Below are positions 16,827 through 24,903 of a stretch of 64,000 nucleotides of DNA, one piece after another. The stretch is from NCBI GenBank assembly GCA_035276475.1, contig DATELQ010000026.1, positions 1 through 64,000 of the forward strand, written 5' to 3'. The notes beneath the pieces were generated by a model that did no database searches, was not told where the DNA came from, and saw only the letters and a program-made list of their open reading frames with translations. Origin of the DNA: DATDFB01 sp035276475 (GTDB taxonomy: Bacteria; Acidobacteriota; Thermoanaerobaculia; Gp7-AA8). The position numbers were made by a program, and so were the translations under genes. Numbering within the stretch: the first letter of the stretch is position 1; every line of letters starts with the position of its first letter.

Positions 16827-17151
16827 GGGTATCCTTTAGCGGTTCAGAAAAGGCGACGCCGCGCGAAGAGAATTCTGCCGCCAACGCGTCGGGATCGGGC
16901 ACATAGACGTACGCGTCCCAGCGGGCGATGCCTTGCTTGACGTCGCGCGTGTGATTCGGCACCGGATCGACGCCGACGTCTTTGAACATGATCATGGCAG
17001 GGCCGCGGCGGACGATCCCGAAGAAGACGTCGTCGGGCTCGGCTTCGAACGTGATCTCGAACCCGAGGCGGTCGCGGTAAAACGCCAGCGCGGCTGGGAC
17101 GTTCTTCACGATGAAGAGCGGCGAAACGCCGCCGATCTCTACTTCCGCCAC
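16753..17151 (-). CDS. VOC (glyoxalase/bleomycin resistance) family protein
   Basis: A 132-residue protein with the paired beta-alpha-beta-beta-beta modules of the vicinal oxygen chelate fold: SPLFIVKNVPAALAFYRDRLGFE at the start, and RGFELQDADGYVLFFGRPVS at the end where a metal-ligand glutamate sits. The substrate is unknown. It overlaps gcvPB by 13 bp and is probably the last or second-last gene of the glycine cleavage operon. Confidence 0.88.
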   Translation of the reverse strand: MAEVEIGGVSPLFIVKNVPAALAFYRDRLGFEITFEAEPDDVFFGIVRRGPAMIMFKDVGVDPVPNHTRDVKQGIARWDAYVYVPDPDALAAEFSSRGVAFSEPLKDTHDGLRGFELQDADGYVLFFGRPVS

Positions 17152-18635
17152 CGGAGCACCGGCTGCCTTGCCGCGCGCGCCTCGTCGAGCCTCCGCACCG
17201 GCGTCGTATGCGGCGCTGTGCGCACCAGCTCCGGCCGCTCCTCCGCCTCGCGCGCGATGGCGATCATCGCGTCGCAGAAGGCGTCGAGCTCCTCCTTCGG
17301 CTCGCTCTCCGTCGGCTCGATCATGAGCGCGCCGGCGACGATCAGCGGGAAGTAGATCGTCGGCGGGTGGAAGCCGTAGTCCATCAGGCGCTTGGCGATG
17401 TCGAGCGTCGCCACGTGGTGCTCCTGCTGCTTCTTGTCGTTGAACACGACTTCGTGCAGCGTCGGCGCGTCGTACGGCAGGTGATAGACACCGCGCAGGC
17501 GGGCGCGGATGTAATTCGCGTTCAGCACGGCCAGCTGGGCGATGCGCCGCAGACCGGTGGGACCAAGGGAGCGCATGTACGTCAGCGCGCGCACGAGCAC
17601 GCCGAAGTTTCCGTTGAAGGCGCGCATGCGGCCGATCGAGTCGGGGTAGTGATGCTCGAGGTAGAACTCACCGTCGGCGCGGCGCTCCACGCGCGGCGTC
17701 GGCAAATACGGCACGAGGCCGGCGCTCACGCCGACCGGGCCGGCGCCGGGGCCGCCGCCGCCGTGCGGCGTCGAGAAAGTCTTGTGCAGATTCGAGTGAA
17801 TGACGTCGATGCCCATGTCGCCGGGCCGGGCCACGCCGACGAACGAGTTGAGATTCGCGCCGTCGCAGTAGAGATACGCGCCCTTGCTGTGCAGGATCTC
17901 CGCGAACTTGCGGATGTCGGACTCGAACACGCCGAGGGTGTTCGGGACGGTGATCATCAGCGCGGCCACATCGTCCGTCACCGCATTGGCGAGCGTGTCG
18001 ACCTCGATCGTCCCGCGCGCGTTCGACTTGATCTCCTTCGTCTCGTAGCCGGCGAACGCCGCCGAGGCCGGGTTCGTGCCGTGCGCGGAGTCGGGGATGA
18101 GGATGTACTTGCGCGCGTTGCCGCCGCGCGACAGCGCCTTGTGGATCAGCAGCACGCCCGTGAGCTCGCCGTGCGCGCCGGCCACCGGTTGCAGCGTCAC
18201 GGCGGGCATGCCGAGGATCTCGCGCAGCGTCTGCTCGAGGTGCCAGAGCAGCTCGAGGTTCCCCTGCACTTGATGATCGGCCTGCAGCGGATGCGACAGC
18301 GCGAAGCCGGGGACGCGCGCGATCTCCTCGTTGAGCCGGGGGTTGTGCTTCATCGTGCACGAGCCGAGCGGATACATCCCTTCGTCGATCGAGACGTTGA
18401 GCTTCGAGAGGCGCGTGAAGTGGCGGATGACGCCGACCTCCGAGACCTCCAGCTCATCCTCGATGACGCCGCGCATGAGCGACGGCGGCAGCGCCTCGGC
18501 GTCCTCGGGGACGTCGAGCGGCGGCAACTGATGGCCGCAGCGGCCGCGCTTCGAATGCTCGAAGAGCAACCCTTCGCGCGACGACGACTTCGCCGCGGCG
18601 GCGGGAGTGGCTTCGTTCTCCAGCACCGTGCTCAT
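17139..18635 (-). CDS. gcvPB: Glycine dehydrogenase (decarboxylating) subunit 2
   Basis: A 498-residue pyridoxal-phosphate subunit of the split P-protein, which decarboxylates glycine and passes the aminomethyl group to GcvH. Motifs: YPLGSCTMKHNPR, QPVAGAHGELTG, DSAHGTNPASAA, and the PLP lysine in SNLHKTFSTPHGGGGPG. The start ATG 18635 overlaps the gcvPA stop (ATGA), so the two subunits are translationally coupled. Confidence 0.96.
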   Translation of the reverse strand: MSTVLENEATPAAAAKSSSREGLLFEHSKRGRCGHQLPPLDVPEDAEALPPSLMRGVIEDELEVSEVGVIRHFTRLSKLNVSIDEGMYPLGSCTMKHNPRLNEEIARVPGFALSHPLQADHQVQGNLELLWHLEQTLREILGMPAVTLQPVAGAHGELTGVLLIHKALSRGGNARKYILIPDSAHGTNPASAAFAGYETKEIKSNARGTIEVDTLANAVTDDVAALMITVPNTLGVFESDIRKFAEILHSKGAYLYCDGANLNSFVGVARPGDMGIDVIHSNLHKTFSTPHGGGGPGAGPVGVSAGLVPYLPTPRVERRADGEFYLEHHYPDSIGRMRAFNGNFGVLVRALTYMRSLGPTGLRRIAQLAVLNANYIRARLRGVYHLPYDAPTLHEVVFNDKKQQEHHVATLDIAKRLMDYGFHPPTIYFPLIVAGALMIEPTESEPKEELDAFCDAMIAIAREAEERPELVRTAPHTTPVRRLDEARAARQPVLRWRK

Positions 18636-20038
18636 CGCCGCTCCCTCGCCACCGCCGCCGTCAGCGCGGCGGCGTAGCGGTCGATCTGTTCCTTCGTGTG
18701 GAGCTCGGTCACGGCGACGAGGAAATCGTTGTCGTGGCCGAGGAAGAAGTCGGACAGCGGAATGCCGCCGAGGATCTTCTCGTGCTCGAGGTCCATCAGA
18801 ATCTCCTTGGCGGGATACGGCGTGCGGACGACGAGCTCGTTGTAGACCGGGCCGTTGAACGGCAGCGTGACGGCGGCGATCGCAGATAGCTGCTTGCGCA
18901 GATAGGCCGCCTTCTGCACGCATTGCACGCCCACTTCGCGCAGGCCGCTCTTGCCCATGAGCGAGAGGTACATGTTGGCCGCGAGAGCGATGAGCGCCTC
19001 GTTCGTGCAGATGTTCGACGTCGCCTTGGCGCGGCGGATGTGCTGCTCGCGCGTGGCCAGCGTGAGGACGTAGGCGCGCTTGCCGTCGACGTCGACGGTC
19101 TCGCCGACGAGGCGTCCGGGCATGTGGCGCTTGAGCTCATCCTTCACGACCATGAAGCCGACGTACGGGCCGCCGTACTGCGTGGGGACGCCCCAGGCCT
19201 GTCCTTCGCCGACGCAGATGTCGAAGCCGTGCGCGCCGGGCGGCGTGACGATGCCGAGGGACGTGGCCTCGCAGACGACGGCGATCTTGACCGCGCCGGC
19301 GCCGGTGGCGACGTCGACGACGGCGTCGTAGTCCTCGAGGACGCCGAGGAAGTTCGGCGACTGCACGGCCACGGCGAAGACGTCGCTGGTGCACGCCTCG
19401 CGCAGCGCCGCGGTGTCGACGCGGCCGTCCTTCGTCCAACCGACCTGCACGATCTCGATGCCGAGGTTCTGCACGTAGGTGCGCAGCGTCTCGACGTACT
19501 GCGGGTGCACGGACTTGGCGACGATGACTTTCTTGCGGTTCTTGGCGACGCGCTGCGCGAGCAGGACCGCTTCGCAGAGCGCGGTCGAGCCGTCATAGAG
19601 GGAGGCGTTGGCGACGTCGAGCCCCGTCAGAAGACATTGGTGGGTCTGGTATTCGAAGATGGACTGCAGCGTCCCCTGCGAGACCTCGGGCTGGTACGGC
19701 GTGTAGGAGGTGAGGAACTCGGCGCGGGTGAGGAGCTGGTCGATGCACGCGGGCTGGTAGTGGAGGTATGCGCCGGCGCCGAGGAAGGAGAGGTGGTCCG
19801 CGGCGCTCTTGTTCTTCGCGGCGAGCTCGCGAAACCAGCGCCGCGACTCGATCTCCGACCAGGGGCCGGGGATGTCGAGGAGGCGGTCGAGCTGGACGTC
19901 AGCGGGAATCGTGTCGAAGAGCCGCTCGATCGAGTCGACCCCGATCGTGGCAAGCATCTCGGCGATGTCGGCGGAGGCGTTGGGGATGTAGCGATGGGTG
20001 TTGCTGTCGTCGAGGGGATTCGGGAGAGCTTCCATCAA
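18632..20038 (-). CDS. gcvPA: Glycine dehydrogenase (decarboxylating) subunit 1
   Basis: A 468-residue partner of gcvPB. It has the N-terminal RYIPNASADIAEMLATIG pattern, AGAYLHYQPACIDQLLTRAEFLTSYTPYQPEVSQGTLQ broken into family blocks, GEGQAWGVPTQYGGPYVG, and TSNICTNEALIALAANMYL. It forms a heterotetramer with GcvPB. It overlaps gcvH by 4 bp. The split form of the enzyme occurs in many bacteria and contrasts with the single GcvP of Proteobacteria such as E. coli. Confidence 0.96.
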   Translation of the reverse strand: MMEALPNPLDDSNTHRYIPNASADIAEMLATIGVDSIERLFDTIPADVQLDRLLDIPGPWSEIESRRWFRELAAKNKSAADHLSFLGAGAYLHYQPACIDQLLTRAEFLTSYTPYQPEVSQGTLQSIFEYQTHQCLLTGLDVANASLYDGSTALCEAVLLAQRVAKNRKKVIVAKSVHPQYVETLRTYVQNLGIEIVQVGWTKDGRVDTAALREACTSDVFAVAVQSPNFLGVLEDYDAVVDVATGAGAVKIAVVCEATSLGIVTPPGAHGFDICVGEGQAWGVPTQYGGPYVGFMVVKDELKRHMPGRLVGETVDVDGKRAYVLTLATREQHIRRAKATSNICTNEALIALAANMYLSLMGKSGLREVGVQCVQKAAYLRKQLSAIAAVTLPFNGPVYNELVVRTPYPAKEILMDLEHEKILGGIPLSDFFLGHDNDFLVAVTELHTKEQIDRYAAALTAAVARERR

Positions 20039-20421
20039 TGCGATTCCGTTTGAATGTAGTCCTCGTACTCGCTCGCATCCATCAGCTCGTCGTACTCGCT
20101 CTGGTCGCCGATGCGAATTTTGATCATCCAGCCGTCGCCGTAAGGGTCGGTGTTGACGAGCTCGGGCTTGTCGCGCAACAGCTCGTTGACCTCGACGACC
20201 TCGCCGCTGACGGGCGCGAAGAGCTCGGAGACGGCCTTGACCGACTCGATGCTCCCCATCTCGTTGTCCGCTTCGAGTTGCGTGCCCGGCTGCGGCAGCT
20301 CGACGAAGACGACGTCGCCGAGCTCCTTCTGGGCATAGTCGGTGATGCCGATGGTGCCGACGTCGCCGTCCAAGTGCACGTACTCATGGCTCTTGGCGTA
20401 TCTGCTGTCTTCAGGCGTCAT
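20035..20421 (-). CDS. gcvH: Glycine cleavage system H protein
   Basis: A 128-residue lipoyl carrier that shuttles the aminomethyl group between the P and T proteins. SHEYVHLDGDVGTIGITDYAQ opens the domain, and the lipoylated lysine is in GSIESVKAVSEL. An AGGAG ribosome binding site lies about 7 bases before the ATG. It is 12 bp behind gcvT in the same operon. Confidence 0.96.
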   Translation of the reverse strand: MTPEDSRYAKSHEYVHLDGDVGTIGITDYAQKELGDVVFVELPQPGTQLEADNEMGSIESVKAVSELFAPVSGEVVEVNELLRDKPELVNTDPYGDGWMIKIRIGDQSEYDELMDASEYEDYIQTESH

Positions 20422-20433
20422 GGCGTGACTCCT

Positions 20434-21519
<1,086 letters not shown>

Positions 21520-21557
21520 GGGCGCTCTCCGAAGGAGGCGTACGCTAACATGAAAGG

Positions 21558-22451
21558 GTGACGGGCGAGGTTGGCGATTTTCTCGATTACCTGGCAATCG
21601 AGCGCAACGTCTCTCCCAACACCGTCAGGGCCTACCGCGACGACCTCGAATCGTTCCTCGGTTTCCTCTGCAACGACTACTTCACCATGGCGCGCGACCA
21701 GCTCGATCTGCGCCGCGTCGATCACTTGGCGGTGCGCGCGTATCTCGCGCACCAGGGGCGGCGCAAGCTGAGCCGCGCGTCGATCGCGCGGGAGCTCTCG
21801 GCGCTGCGCTCGTTCTTCAAGTACCTGATGCGCGAGGCGGTGGTGGACGCGAATCCCGCGCGCACGGTGGCGACGCCGAAGCGCGAGAAACACCTCCCCT
21901 CGGTGATGCAGCCCTCGGACGTCGCGCTGCTGCTGGAGCAGCCCGATACGTCGACGCCGCTCGGCACGCGCGACCGCGCCTATCTCGAGTTGCTCTACGC
22001 CTCAGGGCTGCGCATCGCGGAGCTGGTCGGGATCAACATCGACGACGTCGAGCTGCGCGCGCGCCTGGTGAAGGTGCGCGGCAAAGGCGCAAAGGAGCGG
22101 ATCGTGCCGTTCGGCTCGAAGGCGGAGGAGGCGCTCCGCGCCTGGCTGGCCGTGCGCGAGGCGCCGCCGGAGGAGGAAGCGCTCTTCGTCAACTACCGCG
22201 GCCAGCGGATCACGCAGCGCAGCGTGCGCCGCCTCTTCGACGGCTACGTCCGCGCCGCGTCGCTGCGCGCCGGCATCTCCCCCCACACGATGCGCCACTC
22301 GTTCGCCACGCACCTCCTCAACGCCGGCGCAGATTTGCGCGCGATCCAGGAGCTCCTCGGGCATGCGTCGCTCTCCACGACGCAGAAGTACACGCACCTC
22401 AATGACTGGGAGTTGATGAAGGTGTACCGGAAGGCGCATCCTAGGGCGTGA
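21558..22451 (+). CDS. xerC: Site-specific tyrosine recombinase XerC/XerD
   Basis: A 297-residue recombinase with a core-binding N-terminal domain (VGDFLDYLAIERNVSPNTV). All catalytic residues are visible: Arg in ASGLRIAELVG, Lys in VRGKGAKERIV, His-x-x-Arg in HTMRHSFATHLL, His in ELLGHASLSTTQ and the tyrosine in QKYTHL. The QELLGHA and HPRA endings look more like XerC than XerD. It acts at dif sites to resolve chromosome dimers. Start is GTG 21558. Confidence 0.9.
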   Translation: MTGEVGDFLDYLAIERNVSPNTVRAYRDDLESFLGFLCNDYFTMARDQLDLRRVDHLAVRAYLAHQGRRKLSRASIARELSALRSFFKYLMREAVVDANPARTVATPKREKHLPSVMQPSDVALLLEQPDTSTPLGTRDRAYLELLYASGLRIAELVGINIDDVELRARLVKVRGKGAKERIVPFGSKAEEALRAWLAVREAPPEEEALFVNYRGQRITQRSVRRLFDGYVRAASLRAGISPHTMRHSFATHLLNAGADLRAIQELLGHASLSTTQKYTHLNDWELMKVYRKAHPRA

Positions 22452-22897
22452 TGAAAAAGCTTTTCGTGCTCCTGCTTCTCCTCATTGCCACCACACTGCT
22501 CGCCGACACCGTCAAGCGCGGCGCGCCGATCTCCAAGGACGCGAAGCCCGCGACGTTGGCCGACGTCCTCGCCTCGCCCGAGAAGTATTCGAAGGATGCG
22601 GTGCTCGTCGAAGGGGTGATCGAGAACGTCTGCCAGATGAAGGGCTGCTGGATGCAGCTCACGCCCGAGGCCGGGAAGGCGGGGATCCGCGTCACGTTCA
22701 AGGACTACGGCTTCTTCGTTCCGACCGACTCGAAAGGGATGAAGGCGCGCGCCGAAGGCGTGACGACGGTGAAGACGCTGTCGAAGAAGGAAGCGGACCA
22801 CCTGGAGCACGAGGACGGGGCGACGCTGAAGCGCAATCCGGACGGGACGGTGACGGAAGTGGCGTTTGTCGCCAGCGGAGTCGAGCTGACGAAGTAG
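22451..22897 (+). CDS. DUF4920 family exported protein
   Basis: A 148-residue protein with a signal peptide (MKKLFVLLLLLIATTLLA). The core ENVCQMKGCWMQLTPEAG, with a Cys-x4-Cys-Trp-Met pattern, matches the DUF4920 group, an OB-like domain found in periplasmic proteins and thought to bind a metal or redox group. ATG 22451 overlaps the xerC stop by one base; a GTG one codon earlier is also possible. A repeat-rich tract starts right after its stop. Confidence 0.78.
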   Translation: MKKLFVLLLLLIATTLLADTVKRGAPISKDAKPATLADVLASPEKYSKDAVLVEGVIENVCQMKGCWMQLTPEAGKAGIRVTFKDYGFFVPTDSKGMKARAEGVTTVKTLSKKEADHLEHEDGATLKRNPDGTVTEVAFVASGVELTK

Positions 22898-23031
22898 GTT
22901 CTTAGTTCTTGGTTCTTAGTTGTTGGTTTTTAAGTTGTTAAGTTCTTAGGTTCTTAGGTTTTCGAAGCGGCGAAACTTAAGAACCTAACAACCTAAGAAC
23001 CAAGAACTAAGAACCAACAACTAACAACTAG
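22898..23031. repeat. Degenerate heptanucleotide repeat forming a long imperfect hairpin
   Basis: The left half (22898-22962) consists of variants of GTTCTTA/GTTCTTG/GTTGTTA at about 7-base spacing. The right half (22972-23031) is the complementary set (CTAAGAAC, CAAGAAC, CTAACAA). The tract is A+T-rich in a G+C-rich genome and fills the gap between two plus-strand genes. It could act as a transcript end or stability element. Confidence 0.85.
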
Positions 23032-23040
23032 AATCCCCCC

Positions 23041-24867
23041 GTGATCCGCGCGATCGTCCATCAGGGATTCATCGGCACTTCCATCGAATACTTCGCGGCG
23101 ATCGCCGGGCCGGACGTCGATCGCCGTTACTTTTTCGAGCAGATCGGCACGGCGCGCGGGGACGTCGTGCGCTACTTCGGCGGGCCGTCGGAGATCGTCC
23201 TCAACCCTGAGGGGGTGCGGTTCCGCGGCAACGGCGGCATCTTCGGCGAGTACATGTTCGGCGGGCACCTCCCCGTCGGCGACCTGTTGAACGACGAAGT
23301 GGTCAACCGCCTGGTCATGTACGGCGCCACGAGCGACCCGCGCTCGCACGAGCTCCGCTTCACCGACAACACCGAGGGCTTCGAGACCTTCGACAACCTC
23401 TTCCTGCAGGGGAACGCCGTCGCCAACTACTTCTTCTTCGTCGACGACCGCAAACGCTATGAGTACGTCGAGGAGCGGCAGGAGCGGACGTTGCGCGTCA
23501 TCGGCAAGCTGCTCAAGCGCTCCCGCCGCGTCGGCGTCGGGCAGTTCCTCGCTCTCGCGCACGAAGTACTCGAGGCTCTGAACGAGCCGGAGTCGACGAT
23601 CGTCATCGTGCGCGTCGTGCAGCGCGACAACCAGCGCTTCTACGAGCGCTGCCGCGAGGCCTACGCCGCGCAGCAGTCGATGGACGACGTCGGCGACGCG
23701 GACGGCGTCGACACCTACCAGCGCGAGCGCATCCAGATCGACGTCATCTACCACCACCCCGACAACCAGCAGCTCATCGACGAGTACAAGCGCATCCTCG
23801 CCTCCTGCGCCGGCTCGGCCATCAGCTCCTCGGCGCGCGCGCGGCTCATGCGCCTGCGCACGCTTTCGCTGCGCAACGAAGTGCCGCTGTCGATCTTCGA
23901 CACGCTCGAGGAGATCGTGCTGCAGGAGCACCACGTGGCCGGCGCCGGCGAGGAGGAGCCCGACTACATCTCCTCCACGCGCGAGATCCTCGGCGGCTTC
24001 CTCCTCGGCAAGACCATCAGCCGGAAGCTCTCGTCGCTCGACATGATCCAGCTCATGGAGAACAAGCAGCGCGCCGCGGCGAACCGCGATCAGACCTTCG
24101 AGGAGGTGCTGCTCGAGACCGGGAAGCTCATCGACGAGATCGGCCGTGAGGAGGAGGACTTCGAGCGGCTGGAGTCGTTCGGCGAGCTGATCACGCTCTT
24201 CGACCGCATCGACCACACCACCACGCTCATCAACCGCCTCGCCTTCATGGACGACGTCGAGCTCTCGCTCGAGCAGGTGCGCTCGCTCATCGGCAACATG
24301 CAGGTCTTCGAGGCACTGCAGCGCGGTCTCTTTCAGGCGCTCTTCATCAATCCGATCGTGACGAACGACTACGCGCTCTCGTACGGCAAGAAGAAGCTGT
24401 ACGCGCTGACGCTCGGCCTCATCGAGATCCAGAACAACGAGGCCTCGCTCGCCGACGTGACGCAGTCGATCTCGGCGATGAACCGCACCGAGCGCGCCTA
24501 CTTCGCGATCTACAACCTGGCGCGGCGGCGCATGTCGAACTTCTACCTCGAGCTCAACACGCCCGAGGGGCGGGAGACGTTCCGGCGGGAGATCAAGGCG
24601 GAGATGGCGCACGACCCGGAGATGGCCGACCTGCAGCACGAGGTGACGGAGTCGCTGCTCGAGGAGGTCATCACCAAGATCCGCCTCGAGGCCTTCTACA
24701 TCAACCAGCTCCTGCCGAAGATCATCGACGAGCAGGACGGGCGGCTGCGCAATGACTTCCTCTCCAACTCCGGCCTCGACCGCTTCCAGATCGAGGAGCT
24801 GGAGAGCGAGTATTTCGAGATGCGTGCGTTTCCGGCGCAATTGTTGGATGTGATTCAAAAGCCGTGA
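23041..24867 (+). CDS. Large uncharacterised soluble protein
   Basis: A 608-residue protein starting at GTG 23041. I do not recognise it firmly; the pattern may match an uncharacterised deltaproteobacterial/acidobacterial family (possibly TIGR04442), which is a weak recollection. The N-terminal third is beta-rich with a PSEIVLNPEGVRFRGNGG core. The rest is long helices with many acidic and basic residues (LIDEIGREEEDFERLESF, LEEVITKIRLEAFYINQL). No signal peptide or membrane segment is seen. A start immediately after a repeat tract and a 36-bp gap to the next gene suggest it may lead a transcription unit. Confidence 0.65.
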   Translation: MIRAIVHQGFIGTSIEYFAAIAGPDVDRRYFFEQIGTARGDVVRYFGGPSEIVLNPEGVRFRGNGGIFGEYMFGGHLPVGDLLNDEVVNRLVMYGATSDPRSHELRFTDNTEGFETFDNLFLQGNAVANYFFFVDDRKRYEYVEERQERTLRVIGKLLKRSRRVGVGQFLALAHEVLEALNEPESTIVIVRVVQRDNQRFYERCREAYAAQQSMDDVGDADGVDTYQRERIQIDVIYHHPDNQQLIDEYKRILASCAGSAISSSARARLMRLRTLSLRNEVPLSIFDTLEEIVLQEHHVAGAGEEEPDYISSTREILGGFLLGKTISRKLSSLDMIQLMENKQRAAANRDQTFEEVLLETGKLIDEIGREEEDFERLESFGELITLFDRIDHTTTLINRLAFMDDVELSLEQVRSLIGNMQVFEALQRGLFQALFINPIVTNDYALSYGKKKLYALTLGLIEIQNNEASLADVTQSISAMNRTERAYFAIYNLARRRMSNFYLELNTPEGRETFRREIKAEMAHDPEMADLQHEVTESLLEEVITKIRLEAFYINQLLPKIIDEQDGRLRNDFLSNSGLDRFQIEELESEYFEMRAFPAQLLDVIQKP

Positions 24868-24903
24868 GTGCAGGCGTGGTACTCTGACGGCCGGTCCACC
24901 ACC

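Noticed and set aside
17208..18677. Long plus-strand open frame of 489 codons opposite gcvPB
   Set aside because: Composition is Arg/Ala/Val-rich low complexity; the opposite strand is an unmistakable glycine dehydrogenase subunit.
21520..21557. Glycine riboswitch upstream of gcvT
   Set aside because: Only 38 bp separate gcvT from the divergent recombinase start, too short for an aptamer.
22898..23031. CRISPR or attachment site
   Set aside because: The period is 7 bases with degenerate words; no spacers and no integrase next to it.
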